A DNA stretch of 64,000 nucleotides from HIMB114 sp008638005. GTDB lineage: Bacteria; Pseudomonadota; Alphaproteobacteria; Pelagibacterales; Pelagibacteraceae. The notes under the pieces were generated by a model. That model ran no database searches. It had not been told where the DNA came from and saw only the letters and a program-made list of their open reading frames with translations. The stretch's first letter is position 1, and each line of letters starts with the position of its first letter. The translations under genes and the position numbers were made by a program. Below, piece after piece: positions 1 through 9,033 of the stretch. Where the stretch lies: the NCBI GenBank assembly GCA_032681305.1, contig CP136340.1, forward strand, positions 992,001 to 1,056,000. Reading direction: 5' to 3'.

Positions 1-1214
1 AAATCTACCTCAAGAGAAATCAGCGCTTTTTGAAGCGACTCTTTAAAGTTTCTACCAATAGCCATGCTTTCACCAACTGATTTCATTGCTGTTCCAAGTT
101 CAGGTTTACTTTTTTTAAACTTTTCAAATGCAAATCTTGGAATTTTGGTAACAATATAATCAATTGTTGGTTCAAATGATGCCGGTGTAGTTTTGGTTAT
201 ATCATTTTCAATTTCATCCAACGTATAACCAACCGCAAGTTTAGCGGCCACTTTTGCAATGGGAAAACCAGTTGCTTTTGAAGCTAAGGCCGAAGATCTT
301 GAAACTCTTGGATTCATTTCAATCACAATCATTCTTCCATCCTTAGGATTGATTGCAAATTGAACATTTGATCCACCAGTTTCAACTCCAATTTTTCTCA
401 AACAGGCAATCGAAGCATTTCTCATAATTTGGTATTCTTTATCAGTAAGTGTAAGGGCAGGTGCCACAGTGATCGAGTCACCCGTATGTATTCCCATTGG
501 GTCTATATTTTCAATTGAACAAACTATTATACTGTTGTCTTTTTTATCCCTTACAACTTCCATTTCGAACTCTTTCCAACCCACAAGAGACTCTTCAACT
601 AGAACTTCATTTGTTGGAGATAAATCTAAACCATTTTTAATGATTGAAAAAAATTCTTCCTCAGTATTTGCAACACCTCCACCAGTCCCCCCTAAAGTAA
701 AAGATGGTCTAATAATGGATGGAATACCAATTTCTTTAAATGCTAATTTCGCATCATCTTCATTTCTACATATAAAAGATCTAGCAGACTCAAGGCCAAT
801 AGCCTCCATATTAGATTTAAATTTTTGTCTATTTTCAGCATTATCAATGGCCTCAGCATTTGCTCCAATTAGTTCAACATTATATTTTTTTAAGACTCCA
901 TTTTGATCAAGACTCATTGCAGCATTTAACCCTGTCTGACCGCCCATTGTCGGCAATATTGCATCTGGTTTTTCTTTTTTAATAATCTCTTCCAAAACTT
1001 CGTCTGTTAAGGGTTCTATGTAGGTTATGTCGGCGATATCTGGATCAGTCATAATTGTAGCTGGATTAGAGTTAACTAAAATTATTTTATAACCTTCTTG
1101 CCTTAAAGCTTTACAGGCTTGAGATCCAGAATAGTCAAACTCACAAGCTTGACCAATCACAATTGGACCAGCTCCAATTATCATAATTTTTTCTAGATCA
1201 GTTCTTTTGGGCAT
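1..1214 (-). CDS. carB: Carbamoyl-phosphate synthase large subunit (partial, C-terminus beyond window)
   Basis: This is the N-terminal ~404 residues of CarB, the subunit that makes carbamoyl phosphate from bicarbonate, ATP and glutamine-derived ammonia for pyrimidine and arginine synthesis in the cytosol. Reading from ATG at 1214, the start MPKRTDLEKIMIIGAGP carries the glycine-rich nucleotide loop and then GQACEFDYSG. Further on are ATP-grasp signatures such as RPSFTLGGTGGG and EMNPRVSRSSALASKATG, which place the piece in the first carboxyphosphate-forming synthetase half. The frame is open from 1214 to base 1, and the other half of the ~1,070-residue protein lies outside the window. Its start overlaps the end of carA by 17 bases, so the two subunits are probably translationally coupled. 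No disruption is seen. Confidence 0.96.
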   Translation of the reverse strand, partial: MPKRTDLEKIMIIGAGPIVIGQACEFDYSGSQACKALRQEGYKIILVNSNPATIMTDPDIADITYIEPLTDEVLEEIIKKEKPDAILPTMGGQTGLNAAMSLDQNGVLKKYNVELIGANAEAIDNAENRQKFKSNMEAIGLESARSFICRNEDDAKLAFKEIGIPSIIRPSFTLGGTGGGVANTEEEFFSIIKNGLDLSPTNEVLVEESLVGWKEFEMEVVRDKKDNSIIVCSIENIDPMGIHTGDSITVAPALTLTDKEYQIMRNASIACLRKIGVETGGSNVQFAINPKDGRMIVIEMNPRVSRSSALASKATGFPIAKVAAKLAVGYTLDEIENDITKTTPASFEPTIDYIVTKIPRFAFEKFKKSKPELGTAMKSVGESMAIGRNFKESLQKALISLEVD

Positions 1215-2385
1215 GTTTTTCGACTTTTGAAATAAATTGTTTGAATAAATAATTACTATCATGAGGACCTGGACTTGCCTCGGGATGATATTGAACTGAA
1301 AATGCATTATATTTTTTTGAGCTTATCCCCTCAATGGATTGATCAAAAAGTGATATGTGAGTTACGTCAACGTCATCTGGAATTAAATTTTTGTCTACTT
1401 CAAAACCATGATTTTGAGAAGTTATTTCAACTAAATTATTATTTAAATTTTTAACAGGATGATTTGCACCTCTATGCCCTTGATGCATTTTTTTAGTTTT
1501 GCACCCTAAGGCATGGGCAAGAAGCTGATGACCTAAGCAAATACCAAATAATGGATAATTGTTCTTTAAAATTTGCAAAATAGTATCTTTTACAATTTTT
1601 GATGTTTCTGCTGGATCACCAGGACCATTAGATAAAAATATTCCATCAGGCTTTAAATTAATAATTTTTTCATAACTAGTATCGCAAGGTACAACAGTAA
1701 GTTTAGTTTTAAGTTTTGAAAAATTTCTTAAAATATTTTTTTTACATCCAAAATCAATTACAACAATATGGTATTTATGATCTTTATTTATTTGATAGCC
1801 TTTTTCTCGGGTCCAAAAACTTTCGTCATTCCAATTGTAAACTTGTTTAGTTGTAACTTTTGATGTGAGCTCCATGCCATTAAGCCCTGGCCATTTTTGA
1901 CATTCATTTAAATATTTTTGGTTATTTAAATCCTTATCATCATTAACAATTGTTGCTTTTAAAGCTCCTTTATTTCTTATTAAGTTGGTTATCATTCTTG
2001 TATCCAAACCAGCTATGCCTACAATTTGATTTTTTTTTAACCAAAAGTCTAATTTTTCAAATGATCGGTAGTTAGAGGGTTCGGTGATTTGTTTTGCAAA
2101 AATAACACCTTTTAACCAAATTTTTTCTGACTCAATATCTTCTAAATTTATTCCAACATTTCCTATATGAGGAAAAGTAAAATTGATAATTTGGTCCGAG
2201 TAGGATGGATCGGTTATTATTTCCTGGTAGCCAGTCATTGAAGTGTTAAAGCATACTTCACCAACTGCATAACCTTTATGACCCAGGCCAAGACCTTTAA
2301 TGCTTAAACCATTTTCAAAAACTAAAATACCTGTGGGTTGTGATGATAAAAAATTTGAACTTGCCTGTTTTTCTTTGTTAAACAA
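1198..2385 (-). CDS. carA: Carbamoyl-phosphate synthase small subunit
   Basis: CarA is the glutamine amidotransferase subunit that hydrolyses glutamine and channels ammonia to CarB. The 395-residue length is normal. The N-terminal CarA domain has the conserved VCFNTSMTGYQEIITDPSYS stretch at about residues 44-63. The C-terminal class I amidotransferase domain shows the nucleophile elbow FGICLGHQLLAHALG and the catalytic His/Glu motif VQYHPEASPGP. It precedes carB and overlaps it by 17 bases. The gene diverges from yqeY across about 100 bases that must hold both promoters. No PyrR-type or other leader structure was recognised there. Confidence 0.97.
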   Translation of the reverse strand: MFNKEKQASSNFLSSQPTGILVFENGLSIKGLGLGHKGYAVGEVCFNTSMTGYQEIITDPSYSDQIINFTFPHIGNVGINLEDIESEKIWLKGVIFAKQITEPSNYRSFEKLDFWLKKNQIVGIAGLDTRMITNLIRNKGALKATIVNDDKDLNNQKYLNECQKWPGLNGMELTSKVTTKQVYNWNDESFWTREKGYQINKDHKYHIVVIDFGCKKNILRNFSKLKTKLTVVPCDTSYEKIINLKPDGIFLSNGPGDPAETSKIVKDTILQILKNNYPLFGICLGHQLLAHALGCKTKKMHQGHRGANHPVKNLNNNLVEITSQNHGFEVDKNLIPDDVDVTHISLFDQSIEGISSKKYNAFSVQYHPEASPGPHDSNYLFKQFISKVEKHAQKN

Positions 2386-2485
2386 AAATACAACTCATAG
2401 GTTAAGAATCAAAGTTAAAAAAAAACTTTGGCGTTAATTATGAAAAAGTCTTACACTCGTCAAGAAACTAAATTAAATAGCTACC

Positions 2486-2944
2486 ATGACAATATTTGAA
2501 AAAGTAAATAATGCACTTGGCAATTCGCTAAAAAGCAAGCAAAGCGAGAGAGTTCTAACTTTACGCGCTGTAATATCTGCTAAAAAAGACAAGGAAATAG
2601 AAAAAAGAACTCAAGAAAATAAAGAGGTTACAGATGATGATATGATCTCGATTTTGAATAAAATGTTAAAACAGCGAAAAGAATCTGTTGAAATGTATTT
2701 AAAAGCAAACAGACAAGATCTTGTAGATAAGGAAAACAATGAGATTAAAATTATAGAAGAGTTTTTGCCACAACAGTTATCGTCTGATGAGGTTGAAAAA
2801 ATTTGCAGCGAAGCAATTTCAGCTGTTGGAGCTTCTAGTATCAAAGATATGGGGAAAGTTATGCAATCATTAAAAGAAAAATATTTAGGCCAAATGGACT
2901 TTTCTCTTGCTGGGAAAATTTTAAAAGAAAAGCTTCAAGGTTAA
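2486..2944 (+). CDS. yqeY: GatB/YqeY-domain protein
   Basis: A 152-residue protein of the YqeY family, which resembles the C-terminal tRNA-binding tail of GatB, the amidotransferase that converts mischarged Glu/Asp-tRNA. The stand-alone form has no firmly established role. Visible family features are the helical start with LTLRAVISAKKDKEIEKR, the LVDKENNEIKIIEEFLPQQLS segment near the middle, and the C-terminal KDMGKVMQSLKEKYLGQMDFS. Its stop codon overlaps the start of dnaG (TAATG). The order yqeY-dnaG-rpoD, opposite carA, is common in alphaproteobacteria and suggests co-expression with the replication and transcription initiators. Confidence 0.92.
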   Translation: MTIFEKVNNALGNSLKSKQSERVLTLRAVISAKKDKEIEKRTQENKEVTDDDMISILNKMLKQRKESVEMYLKANRQDLVDKENNEIKIIEEFLPQQLSSDEVEKICSEAISAVGASSIKDMGKVMQSLKEKYLGQMDFSLAGKILKEKLQG

Positions 2945-4689
2945 TGAAATATCCAAAGTCTTATATTGAAGAAATTAGAAACAGGTTAAAAGTTTCTGAT
3001 GTTGTAAGACTAAAAGTTAATTTAAAAAAAAGGGGAAAAGAGTTTGTGGGTTTGTCTCCTTTTAAAAATGAAAAAACTCCTTCATTTACTGTTAATGATG
3101 AAAAAGGTTTTTATCATTGTTTCAGTACTGGCGAACATGGAAATATTTTTGATTTTGCAATGAAATTGGAAAATATAAATTTTGGAGAAGCTGTAAAACT
3201 TCTAGCCCAAAGAGCTGGCATGCAGCCTTATCGTTTTACAAAAGAGGATGAGAAGATAGAAAAAGAAACCCAACGAGTTCAAAGACTTTTTCATTTATTT
3301 TTTGATGAGTGCAAAAAAAAATTAAATAATGATTTTAAACAAACACATTTAAAATATTTGCTGGATAGAGGTTTGACTAATAATACCATTAATTTTTTTA
3401 ATTTAGGATTTTGTGAAAATTCAAAATTGATACAAGATCAATTACTCAAAGATGGATTTACTTCTGAAGAACTTGTGAACTCAGGTTTGTTTTATAAAAA
3501 AGATGGAACTAATGAGTTAATTAATCGATTTAAAAATAGAATTATTTTTCCAATTCAAAATTATTATAATAATTTTATTGGATGTGGAGGTAGAGCAGTT
3601 TTAGATAATGCTTTGGCAAAATATATAAATTCACCTGAGACAAGTTATTTTAAAAAAGGTTTGAATTTATTTAATTTGAATCACGCCAGAAAAGAAAGTT
3701 CAAATACAAATACTTTAATTTTAGTTGAAGGCTATATGGATGTTGTTTCGTTATATAATAAAGGAATTAAAAATGTTGCAGCATCTTTAGGAACCGCAAT
3801 TACAACTGCTCAGATAAATTTAGCTTGGAAAAATTTTGACAAAATTATAATTTGTTTTGATGGCGATCAAAGTGGAATCGATGCTTCTTATAGAGCGGCA
3901 GAACGGGTTCTAAAAGTTATTCAACCTGGTAAAGATATATATTTTGCAAAAATACCAAAAGAACAAGACCCTGATGATTTTGTTAATCAGTTTGGGAAAG
4001 ATAATTTTTTATCATTATTAAATCAGAGCAAGGATTTATCTGAGGTGATCTTCAACCATTATTCTAGAAATACAAATCATTCCAAACCTTCTGAAATCGC
4101 ATTCTTAGAAAAGAAACTTTTTGAAATTGCTGACCAAATTGAAGATACGTTGTCGAAGAAATATATAAAAAACTCATTTAAAAACAAAATTTTTGAAACA
4201 TTAATCAGAAAGAAAAAAAATCAAACACATAATCCTGATGAAATCAAAAAAGCCAGCCTAAGATTGATGCTATCTAAAGAAGAGATTTTGGAGTTATCTT
4301 TTTTAAATTTAGTTTTAAACTATCCAAGATTCAGCGAAAGCAAGATTGAAGACCTTTCTAGCTTAGAACTAAACTTTAAAGATAATAAGATATTTTTATC
4401 AGAATTAATTAGCTCTTTACTGAATGAAAATATTAAATCGAGAGAAGACATTAAAAAGAAACTTTCAATAAACTTTAACAATATCATTAATAGAATTGAA
4501 ACTTATGGTAACAACAAAGAGATAACCTTGAATTTAGACGAAGAGATTTATCAAAATATTTTTGATGATTATCTAAACGAGTTCAACTTAATCAATAAAA
4601 ATAAAGAGATTGCTTTAATCGAGTCAGAGCTTGCCAAGAATCCAAGTGAAAAGATGTACGATAAGTATATTTCACTCAAAAATAGCTAA
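2944..4689 (+). CDS. dnaG: DNA primase
   Basis: DnaG lays down RNA primers for DNA replication and works with the DnaB helicase. The 581-residue protein has an N-terminal CHC2-like domain, a catalytic core, a TOPRIM domain with LVEGYMDVVSLYNKG and the acidic motif CFDGDQSGIDASYRAAERV, and a divergent C-terminal region where DnaB would bind. Three of the four zinc ligands expected in the N-terminal domain are replaced: Ser38, Lys41 and Thr62 stand where Cys, His and Cys are usual, and only Cys59 remains. From recollection, such zinc-less versions occur in other alphaproteobacterial primases. The start is fixed by the TAATG overlap with yqeY. Confidence 0.96.
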   Translation: MKYPKSYIEEIRNRLKVSDVVRLKVNLKKRGKEFVGLSPFKNEKTPSFTVNDEKGFYHCFSTGEHGNIFDFAMKLENINFGEAVKLLAQRAGMQPYRFTKEDEKIEKETQRVQRLFHLFFDECKKKLNNDFKQTHLKYLLDRGLTNNTINFFNLGFCENSKLIQDQLLKDGFTSEELVNSGLFYKKDGTNELINRFKNRIIFPIQNYYNNFIGCGGRAVLDNALAKYINSPETSYFKKGLNLFNLNHARKESSNTNTLILVEGYMDVVSLYNKGIKNVAASLGTAITTAQINLAWKNFDKIIICFDGDQSGIDASYRAAERVLKVIQPGKDIYFAKIPKEQDPDDFVNQFGKDNFLSLLNQSKDLSEVIFNHYSRNTNHSKPSEIAFLEKKLFEIADQIEDTLSKKYIKNSFKNKIFETLIRKKKNQTHNPDEIKKASLRLMLSKEEILELSFLNLVLNYPRFSESKIEDLSSLELNFKDNKIFLSELISSLLNENIKSREDIKKKLSINFNNIINRIETYGNNKEITLNLDEEIYQNIFDDYLNEFNLINKNKEIALIESELAKNPSEKMYDKYISLKNS

Positions 4690-4748
4690 AAATAAGAGAA
4701 AACTGCCGTTTATTTTTTAGAAAAAAAATATAAATTCGCCCAACTGTT

Positions 4749-6590
4749 GTGGAAAAATTAATATCTAAATCCTTCGAAAGACTTGTTGATAAAGGCCAAA
4801 CGAGAGGCTTTATAACTTATGAAGAATTACAAAAGTCTTTAGGAAAACGTAACAGCAATATTGAGAGTCTAGAAAAATCACTAATTCATATTTTTGATCA
4901 GGCAATTACTTTAGTTGCAAACAAATCAGATTTTAAAGTTAAAAAACAAGAAACAGAAACTAGTAAACAATCAAAAACAGTTGAGCGTAGTGACGATCCT
5001 ATCAGAATGTATCTGAGAGAGATGGGTGGAGTTGAACTTCTATCAAGAGAAGGAGAAACTGCTATTGCTAAAAGAATTGAGTCAGGTCGATATGTAATGA
5101 TCAGCTCATTATCAGAAAGTCCAATAACAGCTAAAAAGATTTTTGAATGGGAAGAAAAATTAATTAATAATGAAATGCTTGTTAGAGACATTATTGATTT
5201 GGACACTAATTTTATTGATGACGAAAAGCTTGCAAAATCAATTAAAGAAAAAAGTAAAAAAGAAGCTAAAGAAAAAAACCCAAATATTGATACAGAATCA
5301 GATGATAGCGGTAATGATGATGAATTTAATATTTCTTTGGCATCCTTGGAAATCGAATTAAAACCAAAAATTCTTGAAGCTTTTAATAGAATAACAAAAA
5401 ATTATAAAAAATTAATTTCTTATCAGCAAGATAAGCTTGAATGTGTTTTAAAAAATCAAGCATTTAGCGATAGTAAAAAGAAAGGTTATGAAAAAGTAAA
5501 AAAAGAAATCATGGAAGAGTTGCTGAAGTTGCAACTTAACCAAGTAACTCAAGAAGATCTTGTTGCACTCAATTACGCTGAAAATAAGAAAGTTTTGTCT
5601 TATGACGGAGAACTGATGAGAGCTGCCACAAAACATGGAATATCAAGAGATGATTTTATAAAATTTTATGTTGGAAATGAATTAAATCCAAATTTTGAAA
5701 AATTTTTAAGTGAAGAAAAAACATGGTTAGCCTTCTTCACGAAAGAGAAAAAACTTTTTTCAAATCTAAAAGATAAGCTAATTGAACTTAGTCATAGTAT
5801 TGGAATGTCAATTTCTGACTTTAGAATTCTTGTTAACAAAATTAAAAAAGGAGAAAGAGAGAGCAGAATTGCAAAAAAAGAAATGATTGAAGCAAACTTG
5901 AGGTTAGTTATTTCAATTGCCAAAAAATACACAAATAGAGGTTTGCAATTTTTAGATTTAATCCAGGAAGGAAATATTGGATTAATGAAAGCAGTAGATA
6001 AATTTGAATATAGAAGAGGATATAAATTTTCTACTTATGCGACATGGTGGATTAGACAGGCAATTACAAGATCGATTGCTGACCAAGCTAGAACAATTAG
6101 AATTCCAGTTCATATGATTGAAACAATAAATAAAATAGTAAGGACTCAAAGGCAGATGATGAGTGAATTTGGCAGGGAACCTACACCTGAAGAATTATCT
6201 AAAAAACTAGCAATGCCTTTAGAAAAGGTTAGAAAAGTTTTAAAAATAGCAAAAGAACCTGTTTCATTAGAGACACCAGTAGGTGATGAGGAAGACAGTA
6301 CGCTTGGTGACTTTATAGAAGATTCAAATGCTCTAATTCCTGTTGATGCGGCAGTTCAAACTGCTCTAAAAAATACAACTACTAAAGTGTTGGCATCTTT
6401 AACTCCTAGAGAAGAAAGAGTGTTAAGAATGAGATTTGGAATTGGAATGAATACGGATCATACTTTAGAAGAAGTAGGTCAGCAGTTTTCGGTTACAAGA
6501 GAACGTATCAGGCAGATAGAGGCAAAAGCTTTAAGAAAATTAAAGCACCCAAGCCGTTCTCGACAATTAAAAAGCTTTTTAGATAATTAA
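4749..6590 (+). CDS. rpoD: RNA polymerase primary sigma factor (sigma-70)
   Basis: RpoD directs RNA polymerase to housekeeping promoters. The 613-residue protein has region 1.1 at the N-terminus, region 1.2 with DDPIRMYLREMGGVELLSREGE, and an acidic lysine-rich nonconserved insert at about residues 155-190. Region 2 has NLRLVISIAKKYTNRGLQFLD and the -10 recognition helix YKFSTYATWWIRQAITR. Regions 3 and 4 follow, with VTRERIRQIEAKALRKL as the -35-binding helix-turn-helix. The start is GTG at 4749; no in-frame ATG lies nearby and region 1.1 begins directly after it. It completes the yqeY-dnaG-rpoD set, with about 60 bases between dnaG and rpoD. Confidence 0.97.
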   Translation: MEKLISKSFERLVDKGQTRGFITYEELQKSLGKRNSNIESLEKSLIHIFDQAITLVANKSDFKVKKQETETSKQSKTVERSDDPIRMYLREMGGVELLSREGETAIAKRIESGRYVMISSLSESPITAKKIFEWEEKLINNEMLVRDIIDLDTNFIDDEKLAKSIKEKSKKEAKEKNPNIDTESDDSGNDDEFNISLASLEIELKPKILEAFNRITKNYKKLISYQQDKLECVLKNQAFSDSKKKGYEKVKKEIMEELLKLQLNQVTQEDLVALNYAENKKVLSYDGELMRAATKHGISRDDFIKFYVGNELNPNFEKFLSEEKTWLAFFTKEKKLFSNLKDKLIELSHSIGMSISDFRILVNKIKKGERESRIAKKEMIEANLRLVISIAKKYTNRGLQFLDLIQEGNIGLMKAVDKFEYRRGYKFSTYATWWIRQAITRSIADQARTIRIPVHMIETINKIVRTQRQMMSEFGREPTPEELSKKLAMPLEKVRKVLKIAKEPVSLETPVGDEEDSTLGDFIEDSNALIPVDAAVQTALKNTTTKVLASLTPREERVLRMRFGIGMNTDHTLEEVGQQFSVTRERIRQIEAKALRKLKHPSRSRQLKSFLDN

Positions 6591-6638
6591 AATATTACAT
6601 TTATTTTTAGTATAATTAGTATATTAACTGGAAGTTCC

Positions 6639-6715
6639 GGGCCTGTAGCTCAGTTGGTTAGAGCCCCCCGCTCATAACGGGGTTGTCGGGGGTTCAAATC
6701 CCTCCGGGCCCACCA
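6639..6715 (+). tRNA. tRNA with CAT anticodon, probably tRNA-Ile2 (lysidine-modified)
   Basis: A complete 77-base cloverleaf with encoded CCA. The acceptor stem is GGGCCTG/CGGGCCC with one G-T pair. The D-arm is GCTC/GAGC, the anticodon stem CCCCG/CGGGG encloses loop CTCATAA (anticodon at 6673-6675), and the T-loop is TTCAAAT. A CAT anticodon could mean elongator Met, initiator Met or Ile2. An initiator is unlikely because G1-C72 is paired. The C4-G69 and C5-G68 pairs and the overall likeness to tRNA-Ile(GAT) favour Ile2, which TilS converts to read AUA. The Ile2 call is an inference. Confidence 0.9.
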
Positions 6716-6720
6716 AATTA

Positions 6721-7620
6721 ATGACAAAACCAAATATTAAAAGTTACACCTTGCTACTCATGTTAGCTGCAATTTGGGGGTCTGCTTTTTTTAATTATAA
6801 AATCGTATTAGAAAGCTTTGATTTTTTTATACTCACTACAGGCAGGTTATTTTTTGCAGCTTCAGTTTTGTCTTTAATTTCTATTTTTTATAAAAAAATT
6901 GATTACAGCCCTATATTTACAAAAGATTTTTATATATTTTTTTTAATCGGTATTATCAATTATATCATACCATTTTCACTTATTGCTCTAGGTATCGATG
7001 GCATGAGCAGCGGTCTGGCAGCTTTATTAATGGGTGCAGGTCCCTTTTATGCAATTATTTTTTCTCATCTCTTAGGATATGATAAATTTAACAAATTTAA
7101 AATTCTTGGAACTGTAACGGGTTTTTTTAGTGTTTTTATTTTAGTTTATGACCAAGTTTATTTAAGTCAATCAAGTAGTTTTATCTCAGTACTTTTGGTT
7201 ATGCTGGCATCGCTCAGCTATGTTATTGGATCATTGATTATTCAAAAATATAAAAAATATAACAATCAAACAATTTCTTTATTATCTATGTCTTGCGGTT
7301 TTTTAATTCTAGCCCCGTTTTGTATATATGAATTAATTACCTATGATTACGATCGTTTTAAATTAGGAAGTTTAGTGAGTTTAATTTATCTAGGTATTTT
7401 TAGCACAGCCTTGGCTTTTATGATGAGAATTAAATTAATTTTTGACAATGGTATTGTTTTCATGTCTCAGGTCTCATTACTCATTCCAATATTTGGAGTA
7501 TATTTTAGTTGGATCTTTTTAAATGAAAATTACACAGCAAACATGATTATATCTTTAATCATTACAATTTTAGGATTAATAATTTTACAAAAAGGATACC
7601 GAACTAGTTCTTCGATATAA
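6721..7620 (+). CDS. EamA/DMT-family membrane transporter
   Basis: A 299-residue drug/metabolite transporter family protein with about ten hydrophobic segments in two EamA repeats. The first repeat opens with LLLMLAAIWGSAFFNYKI, the family's usual first helix, and the second begins near residue 150 with SVLLVMLASLSYVIGSLI. The substrate cannot be read from sequence; relatives export amino acids, purines or metabolites. The ATG lies only 5 bases after the CCA end of the tRNA, so the gene is probably co-transcribed with it and would have almost no leader once the tRNA is cut out. The 3' end overlaps the convergent mlaC by 17 bases. Confidence 0.88.
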   Translation: MTKPNIKSYTLLLMLAAIWGSAFFNYKIVLESFDFFILTTGRLFFAASVLSLISIFYKKIDYSPIFTKDFYIFFLIGIINYIIPFSLIALGIDGMSSGLAALLMGAGPFYAIIFSHLLGYDKFNKFKILGTVTGFFSVFILVYDQVYLSQSSSFISVLLVMLASLSYVIGSLIIQKYKKYNNQTISLLSMSCGFLILAPFCIYELITYDYDRFKLGSLVSLIYLGIFSTALAFMMRIKLIFDNGIVFMSQVSLLIPIFGVYFSWIFLNENYTANMIISLIITILGLIILQKGYRTSSSI

Positions 7621-8197
7621 ATTCATTAAGGTTATTTATTAGCCCGTCAAAACCTTTGCTAGCTAATATCGAACCAAATTCTTCTCTTTGAGTTTTTGCT
7701 AAACTTAGTCCCTCTACTACCAAGTCTCTTATTACTAGCTTATTATTTACATTAAAGACTCTCCAATCGATTATAATTTCTTGATTGTCTTTTTTTGAAA
7801 TCATTTTGGAGCTTACAAGTACGTAATTATCACTTATTTTTTTTGAACCCGTAACTTTTATATCTTGATCACTGTAGTTTTGTAATCTGCTTGAAATATT
7901 TTTTGCAAAAAATGTTCTGAAGGTTTTAGTATAGATTTTAAGTTGTTCTTCATTTAAACTTTCTCTAGAAGATCCAAGCGTAAATCTTCCAAGGCCATCT
8001 ACATCAACAACATCTAAAGCTATATTTTCAATTTTTCGTTTTTTTTCTTCTAATTTAATTGAGTTATCTAATATAATTTTTTTTGCATTATCTGTTGTAG
8101 ATTGAACAAGAGACTCAGCTTCTTTTTCGAAAGCAAAAGAAAAATTGATAAAAGATATTAAAAAAATAACATTAAAAAATGAAACTTTTTTAAACAT
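7604..8197 (-). CDS. mlaC: Phospholipid-transport periplasmic protein MlaC (Ttg2D family)
   Basis: A 197-residue secreted protein of the MlaC/toluene-tolerance family, which shuttles phospholipids between the outer-membrane MlaA complex and the inner-membrane MlaFEDB transporter. A signal peptide covers about residues 1-22 (hydrophobic FFNVIFLISFINFSFAF). The mature part has the family's helical start, the GRFTLGSSRESLNEEQLKIYTK region, then RLQNYSDQDIKVTGSKK, and the C-terminal IDWRVFNVNNKLVIRDLVVEG, which forms part of the lipid-binding sheet. It follows mlaA by 11 bases. The ABC transporter subunits MlaD, E and F are not in this window. Confidence 0.88.
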   Translation of the reverse strand: MFKKVSFFNVIFLISFINFSFAFEKEAESLVQSTTDNAKKIILDNSIKLEEKKRKIENIALDVVDVDGLGRFTLGSSRESLNEEQLKIYTKTFRTFFAKNISSRLQNYSDQDIKVTGSKKISDNYVLVSSKMISKKDNQEIIIDWRVFNVNNKLVIRDLVVEGLSLAKTQREEFGSILASKGFDGLINNLNEFISKN

Positions 8198-8208
8198 TAA
8201 AAATTAAT

Positions 8209-8955
8209 TTATTTAAATTCTTTCCAGTCATCATCGGCAGTTGATTTGCCGTCATTTGTCAGATTATCTCTTCTTTGAAGGTAAACACTTCTTACTGATG
8301 CATAAAAATCAATAGAATTTTTTTCTAAATCGTCGATTGATTTTCCATTTTCAGCTCTCCAATTGATTTTATCAAACCCTTGTTCAATGTAATATGTTCT
8401 GTCTCCAAGATTATTATCTAAAAGTAATTCTTTATCGCCGACTGTACTTAAATAAAAAGGATCTAGTGCCATATTTCCAACTTTCCCAACAGTATCTCTT
8501 ACTGTACTTGGACCAAAAATTGGAAGCACAACGTAGCATCCGTGACCAACGCCCCATACACCTAAAGTTTGGCCATAATCTTCGTGTTCTTTTTTTTCTA
8601 ATCCAATTCTAGATGCTGGATCAAATAACCCTAAAATTCCTACAGTTGTATTTATTAAAAATCTTCCAGTATCGTTTGCGGCAGCATATATTTTGCCCTG
8701 TAAGATTTGATTTGGTATTGTTACTAGATACGAAACATTTGATGTTGCATTTCCAACGGTTGCTTTCACTGGACTTGGTAAATAAGAATAACCTTTTGAA
8801 ACTGGTTTAAATATTGCTTTGTCTAAAGCCATATTAAAACTAAAAACTGCTCTATTAACTCTTTCAAAACAATCTGATGTTTTTGAGTATGAATAGTTAA
8901 CGCCAGTTAATAACACTACAGTAACTATTGCTGTTAATCTTAAAAATTTGTTCAT
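8209..8955 (-). CDS. mlaA: Outer-membrane lipid asymmetry protein MlaA (VacJ family)
   Basis: MlaA removes mislocalised phospholipids from the outer leaflet of the outer membrane. The 248-residue protein shows family motifs FERVNRAVFSFNMALDK, RFLINTTVGILGLFDPAS, EDYGQTLGVWGVGHGCYVVL and GPSTVRDTVG. The N-terminal 24 residues look like an ordinary signal peptide (LTAIVTVVLLTGVNYSYS) without a lipobox cysteine, whereas many MlaA proteins are lipoproteins; the only early Cys, at about residue 29, is not in a lipobox setting. It leads the mlaA-mlaC pair. Its promoter must lie in the 78-base divergent gap shared with the amidase gene. Confidence 0.92.
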   Translation of the reverse strand: MNKFLRLTAIVTVVLLTGVNYSYSKTSDCFERVNRAVFSFNMALDKAIFKPVSKGYSYLPSPVKATVGNATSNVSYLVTIPNQILQGKIYAAANDTGRFLINTTVGILGLFDPASRIGLEKKEHEDYGQTLGVWGVGHGCYVVLPIFGPSTVRDTVGKVGNMALDPFYLSTVGDKELLLDNNLGDRTYYIEQGFDKINWRAENGKSIDDLEKNSIDFYASVRSVYLQRRDNLTNDGKSTADDDWKEFK

Positions 8956-9033
8956 AATTTTAAATTAAAATTTCTTATATTGATATTTGTAGCTAAAACT
9001 AGTTTATAATATGTTCTAAAAAGCTTTATTTAC

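Noticed and set aside
469..906. Open frame on the plus strand inside carB
   Set aside because: It lies antisense to the conserved carB coding frame and has no recognisable protein features.
6639..6715. Initiator or elongator tRNA-Met
   Set aside because: The first acceptor pair is G-C (not the initiator mismatch), and C4-G69/C5-G68 plus likeness to tRNA-Ile favour Ile2; elongator Met cannot be fully excluded.
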